NCBI GenBank assembly: GCA_964472785.1
Contig: CAYYMH010000001.1
Coordinates: 1-64,000, forward strand
Length of the DNA: 64,000 nucleotides
DNA from: CAYYMH01 sp964472785
GTDB lineage: Bacteria > Zhuqueibacterota > Zhuqueibacteria > Thermofontimicrobiales > Thermofontimicrobiaceae
Direction of reading: 5' to 3'
A program made the translations under genes and the position numbers. Positions 18,738 through 27,138 of the stretch are shown in pieces. The number at the start of each line of letters is the position of its first letter. Positions within the stretch are counted from its first letter, which is position 1. The notes under the pieces were generated by a model. The model was not told where the DNA came from. It did not search any database and saw only the letters and a list, made by a program, of their open reading frames with translations.

Positions 18738-18977
18738 TTGAAAGAAAAAATTCATCCAAAATATACAGTTGGAAAAGTGACCTGTGCCTGTGGCAACACT
18801 TTTGAAGTGAGGTCCACAAAGGGTGATATGCATTTGGAAATTTGCTCAAGCTGTCATCCATTTTTTACCGGTCGTCAAAAGCTTGTTGACTCGGCGGGGC
18901 GTGTTGAGAAATTTAGAAGAAAATATGGTTTAAATAAAAAAGAAGACGAAGCCAAAGAAGAAAAACAAAATTCTTAG
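18738..18977 (+). CDS. rpmE: 50S ribosomal protein L31, zinc-binding type
   Basis: A 79-residue ribosomal protein. The start is TTG at 18738, set by GAGGAGG at 18722-18728; this gives MKEKIHPKY, the family N-terminus. The zinc ribbon is complete: C-x-C in TCACGNTF and C-x-x-C in EICSSCHPFFTG, so it is the Cys-containing (C+) paralogue rather than the zinc-free YkgM type. The C-terminal tail (KKEDEAKEEKQNS) is slightly longer and more acidic than usual. It is bracketed by its own promoter and a strong terminator, although the rho-rpmE-DUF1385-prfA order is a conserved neighbourhood. Confidence 0.93.
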   Translation: MKEKIHPKYTVGKVTCACGNTFEVRSTKGDMHLEICSSCHPFFTGRQKLVDSAGRVEKFRRKYGLNKKEDEAKEEKQNS

Positions 18978-18989
18978 CACTTATTTTTT

Positions 18990-19046
18990 AAAAAACGGAA
19001 TACGTCATTTTTTGATCGAATAGATTGATCACGTGTTCCGTTTTTT
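18990..19046 (+). terminator. Intrinsic terminator after rpmE
   Basis: Long stem: arm 18990-19005 (AAAAAACGGAATACGT) pairs with 19031-19046 (ACGTGTTCCGTTTTTT) with one mismatch; a second GATC stem lies in the loop. It ends in T6. Confidence 0.8.
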
Positions 19047-19118
19047 AGTATATATACCCCGAACTATTCAAATTGTCGAAATAGCCACGAGCATAACTTT
19101 TATAAAAAGGATAAATCG

Positions 19119-20069
19119 TTGTCAGAAGATAAAAAAATTCATGTTGGAGGACAAGCGGTCATCGAAGGTGTGATGATGCGCTCTCCTAACCGGGTGGCAG
19201 TGGCTGTTCGTCGTCCCGACGGAAAAATTGTTCTCAAAAATGATCCTTATATTTCTTTAACCAAACGAGGTAAATTTTGGGGAAGCCCGATTATCCGGGG
19301 TGCTGTTATCCTGATCGAATCAATGGTGTTAGGCGTTAAAGCTCTTACTTTCTCCGGTGACGTTGCGATTGAAGAGGAACAAAAAAAAGAAAATAACAAA
19401 AAAAAGAAAAAGTCGAAGCCGACCGGTCTATCTAATTTGTGGCTTATCGGCACGGTTATCTTTTCTTTGTTTTTTGGTCTGGCGTTATTTTTCTATCTGC
19501 CCTTGATTTTGACCGAGCTGCTGGGAGCAAAATCAGGGTTCTGGTTCAATATTATTGACGGCGTGATTCGGATTTTAATCTTTTTACTTTACTTAGTCCT
19601 GATCACGCAATGGAAAGATATCCAGCGTATTTTTGAATACCATGGCGCTGAACATCAAACAATTTTTACTTATGAAGACGGAAAAGATTTGACGGTAGAA
19701 AACTCCAGTAAATACACACCTCACCATCCAAGGTGCGGTACCAGTTTTCTGATCACAGTATTATTGGTCAGTATTTTTGTCTTTATGTTCTTAGGTAAAC
19801 CAGACACTATTGTCGAAAGGCTAATTCGGCTGGCTTTTGTGCCAGTTATTGGCGGGCTATCTTATGAGGCGATAAAGCTCTCTGACAAAAACAAAAACAA
19901 TCCATTAGTCAGAATAGCAATTAAACCGGGATTATGGCTGCAAAAAATTACTGCCCGCAAGCCGGACGAATCAATGCTTGAAGTGGCAATCGTCGCATTA
20001 AAAGCGTCATTGGGTAAGGAAATAGTTGACGGAGAAAATATCATAACCGCCGATCAGCTAAATCGTTGA
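19119..20069 (+). CDS. DUF1385 (YqhQ-like) membrane protein
   Basis: A 316-residue integral membrane protein. The N-terminus carries the family motif VGGQAVIEGVMMRSPNRVAVAVR (about 7-29, interrupted here only for reading), then a lysine-rich stretch (about 88-105), and about four transmembrane helices (107-132, 143-166, 206-226 and a re-entrant segment near 233). The HGAEHQTIFTYE box near residue 174 and HPRCGTSF near 202 are conserved in DUF1385. Biochemical role is unknown; it is widely found beside prfA or rpmE. The start is TTG 19119 with AAAGGAT upstream. It is followed 15 nt later by prfA, probably one operon. Confidence 0.85.
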   Translation: MSEDKKIHVGGQAVIEGVMMRSPNRVAVAVRRPDGKIVLKNDPYISLTKRGKFWGSPIIRGAVILIESMVLGVKALTFSGDVAIEEEQKKENNKKKKKSKPTGLSNLWLIGTVIFSLFFGLALFFYLPLILTELLGAKSGFWFNIIDGVIRILIFLLYLVLITQWKDIQRIFEYHGAEHQTIFTYEDGKDLTVENSSKYTPHHPRCGTSFLITVLLVSIFVFMFLGKPDTIVERLIRLAFVPVIGGLSYEAIKLSDKNKNNPLVRIAIKPGLWLQKITARKPDESMLEVAIVALKASLGKEIVDGENIITADQLNR

Positions 20070-20084
20070 ATTGGAGAATTGGTA

Positions 20085-21158
20085 ATGCGCGACAAATTGG
20101 AAAAAATTAAAGAACGTTATGATGAATTGAGTCAGTTATTGACCGATTCCAAAGTCATCAAAGATCAGACCCGGTTTCCGAAATTATCAAAAGAGCAGAG
20201 TGACTTATCGGTTATTGTCGAAAAATATGACCGGCTCAATAAAATTGATAGACAGTTGAATCAGGCAAAAGAGATGGTTGAAAATGAGGCTGAATCAGAG
20301 CTGATTGAATTAGCAGAAGCAGAGATAGAAGATTTACGAAAACAACAAAGTGAATTAGAACAGGAACTGAAGCTACTTTTGATCCCCAAAAATCCGGCTG
20401 ATGAGAAAAACGCAATTGTCGAAGTACGTGCCGGGACCGGTGGCGATGAAGCCTGTCTTTTCGCCGGTGATTTAGTACGCATGTATTTTAAATATGCGGA
20501 AATGAAAAATTGGAAAGTCGAAGTGTTAAACTCTCATCACCAGGAACGGGGCGGATTCAAAGAAATCTCATTTTTGGTGAACGGAACAAACGCTTATGGT
20601 AAATTAAAATTTGAAGCCGGAGTTCATCGTGTTCAGCGTGTCCCTGATACTGAAACCAGCGGACGAATCCACACTTCAGCGGCTTCCGTGGCTGTTTTGC
20701 CGGAAGTTGAAGAGCTCGAAGTTGAGATTGATCCTAACGATTTGAAAATAGATGTGTACCGATCATCAGGACCCGGAGGGCAGAGTGTCAATACAACCGA
20801 CTCTGCCGTCAGAGTGACGCACATCCCGTCCGGTTTAGTGGTTACGTGTCAGGACGAAAAGTCGCAGCACAAAAATCGCGCGAAAGCACTTAAAGTATTG
20901 AGAGCGCGATTATATGAAAAAATTCAGGAAGAAGAACAGGCAAAACTGGATGCTGAACGGCGTTCAATGGTGAGCACCGGGGATCGTAGTGCCAAAATTC
21001 GCACTTACAATTTTCCGCAGAGTCGAGTCACCGATCATCGCATCAATCTGACATTGTACAAGTTAGATAATATTTTAGAAGGGGAAATTGACGAAATTAT
21101 CGAGCAGCTTCAAGTCGCTGACCGATCTGAAAAATTAAAAACAGTTGATACAAAGTAA
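20085..21158 (+). CDS. prfA: Peptide chain release factor 1
   Basis: A 357-residue class I release factor that reads UAA/UAG and triggers hydrolysis of peptidyl-tRNA. The peptidyl-transferase-centre motif GGQ is present (SGPGGQSVNTTDS, about 227). The stop-codon recognition loop is VPDTETSGRIHTSA (about 185), so the RF1 P-x-T tripeptide is PDT. The start ATG 20085 is favoured over TTG 20079 by GGAGA at 20073-20077. Downstream prmC (3-nt gap) encodes the methyltransferase that modifies the Gln of this GGQ. Confidence 0.95.
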   Translation: MRDKLEKIKERYDELSQLLTDSKVIKDQTRFPKLSKEQSDLSVIVEKYDRLNKIDRQLNQAKEMVENEAESELIELAEAEIEDLRKQQSELEQELKLLLIPKNPADEKNAIVEVRAGTGGDEACLFAGDLVRMYFKYAEMKNWKVEVLNSHHQERGGFKEISFLVNGTNAYGKLKFEAGVHRVQRVPDTETSGRIHTSAASVAVLPEVEELEVEIDPNDLKIDVYRSSGPGGQSVNTTDSAVRVTHIPSGLVVTCQDEKSQHKNRAKALKVLRARLYEKIQEEEQAKLDAERRSMVSTGDRSAKIRTYNFPQSRVTDHRINLTLYKLDNILEGEIDEIIEQLQVADRSEKLKTVDTK

Positions 21159-21161
21159 AGT

Positions 21162-22049
21162 ATGCCTTCAAAAACATTGCAGGTTATCGAAATCATTCAG
21201 TTAATGTCAAAATATCTTGAGGACAAAGGTATTGAAAATGCGCGCTTAAACGCCGAACTGCTTTCCGGACATGTGCTAAATTTAGACCGCGTCCAGCTCT
21301 ATTTGAATTTCGAAAAGCCGGTTGAAAAAGATGAAGCCGATCAGCTTCGCGAACTTTTGAAAAGACGAGCAAATCATGAACCCGTCCAATATATTTTAGG
21401 CGAGACTGAGTTTTATTCATTAAAATTTAAAGTCAATAAACATACGCTAATACCTCGTCCGGAGACAGAGATCCTGATTGATGCGATTTTAAAAATACAT
21501 GAAACCGATTTTCAACATAAAAAAAAGACTAATATTTTAGATATTGGCGCCGGTTGCGGAAATATTCCTGTAACTTTAACAAAGAATTTAGCAACAGTTT
21601 ATGTCACATCAATCGATATTAATTCTGACGCTTTGAAAACAGCACAAAAAAACGCCGAAGTTCATGGGGTCGCTGATCGAATTCAATTTTTACATCAAGA
21701 TGTTTTCGAGGATAATATGAATTCCTTTCCGCAATTCGATTTGATTGTCGCTAATCCACCATATATTGCCGAGGACGAATTTAATAACTTACCTGAAGAG
21801 ATAAAAAAATATGAATCCCACACCGCTTTGTTCGGCGGGAAAGACGGTCTTAAATTTTATCATCGAATTGTTGAATTGGCAAAAAATAAATTAGCGGATC
21901 AGGGATACATGACCGTGGAAATTGGGGCAGCTCAAGGAAAAAAAGTCCAAAATCTTTTTCAGGCAAAAGAAATATTTGAGAGCGTACACATTGAAAAAGA
22001 CTATAATCAACGGGATCGTGTCGTCATCGCTAAAAAAATTAAATCTTAA
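21162..22049 (+). CDS. prmC: Release factor glutamine methyltransferase
   Basis: A 295-residue SAM-dependent N5-glutamine methyltransferase that modifies the GGQ Gln of release factors. An N-terminal helical substrate-binding domain (1-85) is followed by the Rossmann domain with the SAM loop DIGAGCGNIPVTL (about 125-137) and the catalytic NPPY motif (VANPPYIAED, about 198). It starts 3 nt after prfA, and the pairing supports the assignment. Confidence 0.93.
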   Translation: MPSKTLQVIEIIQLMSKYLEDKGIENARLNAELLSGHVLNLDRVQLYLNFEKPVEKDEADQLRELLKRRANHEPVQYILGETEFYSLKFKVNKHTLIPRPETEILIDAILKIHETDFQHKKKTNILDIGAGCGNIPVTLTKNLATVYVTSIDINSDALKTAQKNAEVHGVADRIQFLHQDVFEDNMNSFPQFDLIVANPPYIAEDEFNNLPEEIKKYESHTALFGGKDGLKFYHRIVELAKNKLADQGYMTVEIGAAQGKKVQNLFQAKEIFESVHIEKDYNQRDRVVIAKKIKS

Positions 22050-22070
22050 AAATACATGAAGGAGATGATG

Positions 22071-23444
22071 GTGATAAATCCAAGCATTTTCAGAGAATAT
22101 GATATTCGAGGGATCGCGGAAAAAGATTTAACAGATGAAAACATCGAACTTATTGGCAAAGCTTATAGCAGCTTTTTGGGCAAAAAAGAATTGAAAAATT
22201 TTGTTGTCGGCAGGGACGTAAGGCTCTCTTCGCCGCGTATCCAAAAGGCACTTATCCGTGGGATTAATTCAACTGGCGCCAATGTTATTGACATCGGGCA
22301 AGTTCCCACGCCGGTGTTGTATTTTGCCATTGTTCATCTTAATGCTGATGGTGGAATTATGGTGACAGGTAGTCACAATCCCATCGAATTCAACGGATTA
22401 AAAATGTGTGAAGGGATCGCATCGGTTTATGGAAAAGACATCCAGAAGTTGAAAGATATTATTGAGAAAGGCACTTTTTTGACCGGTCAGGGAAAATCCG
22501 AAACAAAAAATGTCTTACCGGAATACATTAGAACGATCAAAGAAAAAATTAACATCAGCCGTAAATTGAAAGTGGTGATTGATGCCGGTAACGGAACCGC
22601 AGGTGAGATTGCGCCCCAGTTGTGGGAAGATTTGGGATGCGATGTGACTCGTCTGTATTGTGAACCGGACGGACGTTTCCCCAACCATTTGCCTGATCCG
22701 ACAGTGCCAAAATATGTTGTCGATTTGAAAGCAACAGTACTTGAGGAACAAGCGGATGTGGGCATTGGCTACGACGGCGATTCGGACCGCATCGGTGTGA
22801 TCGATGATAAAGGGAGGATTATTTACGCGGATCGTTTAATCGCCCTGTTCAGCCAAGACGTGTTAAAAAGGATTCCTGGCGCCACCATTGTTTTTGATGT
22901 GAAATGTTCTCAGGCGCTACCCGAATATATTGAGAAATATGGCGGTAAACCAATTATGTGGAAAACTGGCCATTCACTGCTGAAAGCAAAAATGAAAGAG
23001 GAGAAAGCACCATTTGCCGGAGAAATGTCTGGTCACATCTTTTTTGGGGACGACTATTTTGGTTTTGACGATGCCATCTATGCGTCGGGCAGATTGCTGC
23101 AAATTTTATCATCGACAAACAGAAATTTGTCTGATTTGGCTGATGAAATTCCGGACTTTATCTCCACACCTGAAATTCGAATCGAATGTGCCGATGAAGA
23201 AAAATTTTCCGTGATCAACGATCTGGTCAAAAAGTTCAAAGATGAATATGATGTCGTCGATATCGACGGAGCGCGTGTATTGTTTGGTGACGGTTGGGGA
23301 TTAGTGCGTGCATCCAATACGCAGCCGGTATTGGTATTGAGATTTGAAGCGAAAACAGAATCACGTCTGAAAGAGATCAAAAATATTTTTAAAGCCAAAT
23401 TAAAGGACTATGAAGCTGTTAAATTTAGTGATGATGAATTTTAG
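22071..23444 (+). CDS. Phosphomannomutase/phosphoglucomutase
   Basis: A 457-residue alpha-D-phosphohexomutase that interconverts hexose 1- and 6-phosphates through a phosphoserine, feeding nucleotide-sugar synthesis. Visible signatures: FREYDIRG at the N-terminus, active-site serine loop TGSHNP (about 98), metal loop DGDSDR (about 236), sugar loop GEMSGHIFF (about 322) and phosphate loop RASNTQPVLVLRFEA (about 410). AAGGAG at 22059-22064 suits GTG 22071 better than the three in-frame ATGs at 22056-22068, and gives MINPSIFREYDIRG. Whether mannose or glucose is preferred is not readable. It follows prmC closely. Confidence 0.88.
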   Translation: MINPSIFREYDIRGIAEKDLTDENIELIGKAYSSFLGKKELKNFVVGRDVRLSSPRIQKALIRGINSTGANVIDIGQVPTPVLYFAIVHLNADGGIMVTGSHNPIEFNGLKMCEGIASVYGKDIQKLKDIIEKGTFLTGQGKSETKNVLPEYIRTIKEKINISRKLKVVIDAGNGTAGEIAPQLWEDLGCDVTRLYCEPDGRFPNHLPDPTVPKYVVDLKATVLEEQADVGIGYDGDSDRIGVIDDKGRIIYADRLIALFSQDVLKRIPGATIVFDVKCSQALPEYIEKYGGKPIMWKTGHSLLKAKMKEEKAPFAGEMSGHIFFGDDYFGFDDAIYASGRLLQILSSTNRNLSDLADEIPDFISTPEIRIECADEEKFSVINDLVKKFKDEYDVVDIDGARVLFGDGWGLVRASNTQPVLVLRFEAKTESRLKEIKNIFKAKLKDYEAVKFSDDEF

Positions 23445-23462
23445 TGAACCGGAGAAATAAAA

Positions 23463-23594
23463 ATGAAAAGACGAGTTGCAAATAAAATTTTAAAAAGAAA
23501 AGATAAATTAAATTACTCAAGACAGCAAATTGAGCAGGCAGCGAAAAAGATGGGCGAAGACCAAAAGCCTGATGAAAGCAAGAAAGAGAAATAA
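23463..23594 (+). CDS. 43-aa basic small protein
   Basis: A short ORF with ATG at 23463, preceded by GGAGAAAT at a proper distance and starting 18 nt after the phosphohexomutase stop. The 43-residue product is highly charged: a basic first half (KRRVANKILKRKDK), then NYSRQQIEQAAKKMG and an acidic/basic tail. I recognise no family. The ribosome site, operon position and regular helical heptad-like pattern argue for a real gene; shortness keeps confidence moderate. Confidence 0.55.
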   Translation: MKRRVANKILKRKDKLNYSRQQIEQAAKKMGEDQKPDESKKEK

Positions 23595-23614
23595 CTTCTT
23601 TCTCTATTTACATT

Positions 23615-24790
23615 TTAATTATTCAGTTTATCCATAATGTCGAGCATAAAATCGATCTGCTTACTTTCTTCACTGTGGCTCAGCCAAAATACGGCTTTCT
23701 CCCGCAGATGGAGCTGTAAATCCGAACGAACGATTTTCATCAGATAGCGTTTGCCTTTTTCATCTGGCATCTGGCTCAATGCAAATATGGCATATTCCTT
23801 TATGTCCGGATGCGAATCTCCTAAAATAATCTCCAGCAAGGTATGAATTGATTTGTTATCGCTCATTTGCCCCAACCAGAAAATTGCTTCTTTTCGAACG
23901 ACCGGATTTCCCAACTTTTGGGCCAAATACCGGAGAATATGTTTTGCCGGATCAGATTGCATCTCTCCCAGCGCATGGATTGCCTTTTTCTTCATATTTA
24001 CATTATGGGCTTTCACTGCAATTGTTGCCAGCAATTTCACATTTTGCAAAGATTCATATTGGCCTAACCAGTAAATAGCTTTACTTTTCAGAGACTCCGT
24101 ATATGAACCGTTGATCAGGCGTACGGAAAATTTGTAAAATTCTCGGGGACTGGAATGGATTGCTAAAATTCCAATTAGTTGCCCTCGTAATTTTTCATAT
24201 TTCGTTTGATAAAAAAGCGCTTTCAAATATTGATAACTTTGTTTCGATTGCGTATGTCCCAACCAGATGATGGGACGATTTTCTCTTGAGAACACATCTC
24301 CTAATTGCTGATTATCAGCCTGATAAATACAGGGACGAAAAGACTCAAGCGAACAATCCAAAATAATCGCGACATCTGATGCGTCAAATGAACTACTGCA
24401 AGAGGATTCATTTGTCTTAAAATTTAGTCCTTTATTTTTAAACAGAGTAGATTTGTTAACAATGTCTGTTGCTTTTTGCTTACTGCTCTGAAAAAGAATT
24501 TGCTCTAATGTTCTGCAATTTTGATAATCGTACTTTCTGTTGTATGAATCTTCCTGATTTCTGACGCTGCTCGGAATTGAATAGATAATCCAAATTTTTC
24601 GTCCGTTGTAATGTTTCAGGGCGTATTGCATAGCAGATTTAATTTTTGTGTTAAAACTCACCTGCTCATTGCCGAGCACATTAATCACATCTTCACTATG
24701 AACATTCCCAATAAAAAAGAAGTAACCCAGCAAAATAGTTCCGATGAAAATATTGAGAAAACAGTTCTGAACCTGAAGTTTATCCATCAT
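23615..24790 (-). CDS. Secreted HEAT-repeat protein
   Basis: A 391-residue protein with an N-terminal hydrophobic signal (CFLNIFIGTILLGYFFFIG). The middle (40-190) has no recognised domain. From about 200 to the end there are five HEAT repeats of about 31-32 residues, each with a WLGQ/ALGEM/WLGQM/ALSQM/WLSHS box at the same position. Such repeats usually make protein-protein contacts. It lies 80 nt downstream of an anti-sigma-like gene on the same strand, and the two look like one transcript. Probably a periplasmic or membrane-anchored effector of that regulator; function not known. Confidence 0.7.
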   Translation of the reverse strand: MMDKLQVQNCFLNIFIGTILLGYFFFIGNVHSEDVINVLGNEQVSFNTKIKSAMQYALKHYNGRKIWIIYSIPSSVRNQEDSYNRKYDYQNCRTLEQILFQSSKQKATDIVNKSTLFKNKGLNFKTNESSCSSSFDASDVAIILDCSLESFRPCIYQADNQQLGDVFSRENRPIIWLGHTQSKQSYQYLKALFYQTKYEKLRGQLIGILAIHSSPREFYKFSVRLINGSYTESLKSKAIYWLGQYESLQNVKLLATIAVKAHNVNMKKKAIHALGEMQSDPAKHILRYLAQKLGNPVVRKEAIFWLGQMSDNKSIHTLLEIILGDSHPDIKEYAIFALSQMPDEKGKRYLMKIVRSDLQLHLREKAVFWLSHSEESKQIDFMLDIMDKLNN

Positions 24791-24870
24791 AAGAGTAGTG
24801 AATAATTTTTTAGTTTTTTTCTACTGTGGTTTTTAAACAGGGTGATAAAATTATTTGAAGAAAAAGAAAT

Positions 24871-25473
24871 TTATTCCCCACTGCCAGCGTTATCTATCGT
24901 AACAATCGTATTGTTTAATTCGTGAATACCATATTTTTTAAAATCAACTCTCCCGATCCCATCACTTTCAAATTTCTCTCCAATGGAATGAATGTATAAA
25001 TTAACGTTTTGATAGAGATTTTTTTTATGAGCAAACAAATAAAGGAAGGTATATTGTGTTTCTTTCGATTGGATAGCACGAATAAAAAGCTCATTCTCAT
25101 CAACCGGGATACAGTCCAAATCCTCAATAGGTAATTTTTCACGATTGCTGTTTGTTGAAATCAACTGACTATTGTACTGTTTTGATACAGTCGATTTTGT
25201 AGAATTTTTGGGGATGAGAATTATTCCTGCAATGTGATATTTATCAGGTTCAAGGTTATTGATTAACTCGAAAGTCAGGCTCGATACCGGCTTTTGAAGC
25301 TCATTCCAAAAAATCGAGTAGAACCGCTGAAGCTCACAGTATTTCCCCCAACATTTATGACATAATTGAAGGTGAGAAAAGACTTGGTTACGCTCAGACA
25401 GAGACAGTTCTTTCGTAATAAAAGCTTCTAAAAGAATGTCTTCCGGGCAGTTTTTAGGATTGATTGTTTTCAT
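24871..25473 (-). CDS. Putative zinc-finger (zf-HC2-like) anti-sigma-type protein
   Basis: A 200-residue protein whose first 45 residues match the anti-sigma zinc-finger layout: ILLEAFITKELSLSER, then H-x3-C-x2-C (HLQLCHKC, about 31-38). The rest has no transmembrane helix that I can see and looks like a mixed alpha/beta domain. In this family the N-terminal finger binds an ECF sigma factor. It sits between an unrecognised regulator-like gene upstream and a HEAT-repeat protein downstream, all leftward. Sigma partner unknown; the upstream 357-aa protein is the obvious candidate. Confidence 0.6.
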   Translation of the reverse strand: MKTINPKNCPEDILLEAFITKELSLSERNQVFSHLQLCHKCWGKYCELQRFYSIFWNELQKPVSSLTFELINNLEPDKYHIAGIILIPKNSTKSTVSKQYNSQLISTNSNREKLPIEDLDCIPVDENELFIRAIQSKETQYTFLYLFAHKKNLYQNVNLYIHSIGEKFESDGIGRVDFKKYGIHELNNTIVTIDNAGSGE

Positions 25474-25522
25474 AGTAAATTATAAAAATTTACAGACCCC
25501 CTACTCCTGTCACTAATAAAAA

Positions 25523-25612
25523 GGACTTATGCGGGATGCAGTACGCGGAGCAGCGCTAACTCAAGATGAAAATGCTATCGTTGATTTAAATTCCCCTAAA
25601 TTGCATAAGTCC
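25523..25612. repeat. Short inverted-repeat-bounded element
   Basis: A perfect 10-bp inverted repeat, GGACTTATGC at 25523-25532 and GCATAAGTCC at 25603-25612, bounds a 90-bp non-coding insert in the gap between the 357-aa gene and the anti-sigma-like gene. It could be a MITE remnant or a structured RNA in the intercistronic region. One copy seen. Confidence 0.45.
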
Positions 25613-25687
25613 CTTTCTTACTGCTTGAAAGGAATAGCTTTAATTGTTTTTTATAATATACAATCAATCCCCTAATTTTACGTAAAA

Positions 25688-26761
25688 TTACAACAATTCT
25701 TTCAATTTATTTCTTAAAGTTTTTTTAGTTACTTTTACCAAATACTCAAAAATCGATCGCTCCTGTTCGCGATAGGTTTTTTGTGTTAATGTGGGAAGGT
25801 ATCGATTCAGGTATTGGAAGTTGGAATCTGTTGTTTTATCCTGAGTGAATTCGATAATAAACGCTGATATTGCCTGGATATAAACATTTGCTTTTTCAGG
25901 AGTTATTTTACCCCTACCCAAATATTGATGGTGAATTTTTTGTTGAATATCCTTGATAACATCTTGATTTACTTTTTCTATTTCCTCAGTTTGCAAATCA
26001 TGGATTGGTGATTTCATATCCACGTCATCGGTCAACCTTTCCTTCACATGTTGAAATGTGACTTCCCGAATAACATTAGCGATTAAATCGAGCGGTGCAT
26101 ATTTTTGATAATCTGGCAAGCTCATCACAATATCCATAATTTTATCTAGCATGATAGATATCGGATCTGAAGGTAAGTATTTGTCTAAAAAGTGGTGTAG
26201 CAGAATCTTGTCAGGTATGATTCTTTTTTCGATTTCGCTAATGCTGTCGATTGTCACATCTGCTTCAATCTCCGCATCTTTGTTTAGCGGAAATACGAAT
26301 TCCCTTCCCATTTGTTTAAATGATGAATATTTATCTGAATTCCGGATTGCTACCTTGATATTTCGGATAATTTTTGCTCCTTCGGGATCACGCTCTTTAA
26401 AAATTCGAGACAATTCCTGTTTTGTTTTTTTGACTATCAACCGCCTTAACATACTGTTTATTTGAAGTTCAGAGATTGTTCCCTGAATATTATTTTTATC
26501 TTCAAAATATCGACGCAATTGAACAAATTCGCCCTGTTTATTTCGCATGAAAAGCCCAGCGATACAATCTATGGCGACATCTTCGATTTCGTTTATGCCC
26601 TTCGATCTTCTGGGCCGAATCTGTTTACCGTTTAACTCCAAATATTTTAAATAGCTGATTGCAATTTTTTGTGAAACATCGACAAACGCAGTTAGCTCTT
26701 GCGGTGTATAACTACCATCACAAATATGACGGATTATGGGAATTAATTTTGCAGAGTCCAT
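25688..26761 (-). CDS. Unrecognised 357-aa protein, possible divergent sigma-like regulator
   Basis: A soluble 357-residue protein with no signal peptide or membrane helix, rich in predicted helices. I do not recognise the family. The first 55 residues look like a small helical DNA-binding or degenerate HTH unit. The stretch from about 55 to 130 (DVAIDCIAGLF, VQLRRYFED, LRRLIVKKTKQELSRIF) has the rhythm of sigma-70 region 2 (acidic helix followed by a basic LRR helix), but this is a weak resemblance. It is first in a leftward set with an anti-sigma-like zinc-finger protein and a HEAT protein, which is the reason for suggesting a regulator role. A possible minus-strand promoter (TTGACA complement at 26925-26930, ATAAAT complement at 26901-26906) lies upstream. 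Confidence 0.5.
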   Translation of the reverse strand: MDSAKLIPIIRHICDGSYTPQELTAFVDVSQKIAISYLKYLELNGKQIRPRRSKGINEIEDVAIDCIAGLFMRNKQGEFVQLRRYFEDKNNIQGTISELQINSMLRRLIVKKTKQELSRIFKERDPEGAKIIRNIKVAIRNSDKYSSFKQMGREFVFPLNKDAEIEADVTIDSISEIEKRIIPDKILLHHFLDKYLPSDPISIMLDKIMDIVMSLPDYQKYAPLDLIANVIREVTFQHVKERLTDDVDMKSPIHDLQTEEIEKVNQDVIKDIQQKIHHQYLGRGKITPEKANVYIQAISAFIIEFTQDKTTDSNFQYLNRYLPTLTQKTYREQERSIFEYLVKVTKKTLRNKLKELL

Positions 26762-27073
26762 AATTTTCTAATATAATTGGAATGATTATTAATCAAGGTT
26801 CATTTTTCGAGACATCTGCAAATATTATACCATTATTTGTAATGAACTTATGGTATTTAGATAACGTAATTCATTTATTATCAATATAATATAATATTAG
26901 ATTTATGTGGCTTACGAATGACGCTGTCAAAACATGAAACAAATGTCTCATTGTAAAACAAATGCCATGTTAAGGAGTTTTCTAACGAAACGATTATTGT
27001 GGAAAACAAGTAAGATTAAAATTTCAGATATAACAGATATCATTGATATCTCACAAGTTTATCAAAGGCGGGT
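26762..27073 (-). promoter_or_regulatory. Upstream region of the 357-aa gene
   Basis: On the minus strand TTGACA (complement of 26925-26930) and ATAAAT (complement of 26901-26906) are separated by 18 nt. Next to it AAACAAATG occurs twice (26939 and 26960 areas) inside an AACATG/CATGTT inverted repeat, a possible operator. Otherwise AT-rich and gene-free. Confidence 0.4.
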
Positions 27074-27112
27074 AAAAAAACTGGCTGATCACAACTTGTG
27101 GTAATCAGCCAG
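27074..27112 (-). terminator. Intrinsic terminator of the NtrC-like gene
   Basis: A 9-bp stem, CTGGCTGAT (27081-27089) with ATCAGCCAG (27104-27112), is followed on the minus strand by U7 (A run 27074-27080). It lies just past the regulator's stop. Confidence 0.85.
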
Positions 27113-27138
27113 CGTAAAAAAATGACTCACTCTGTTCC

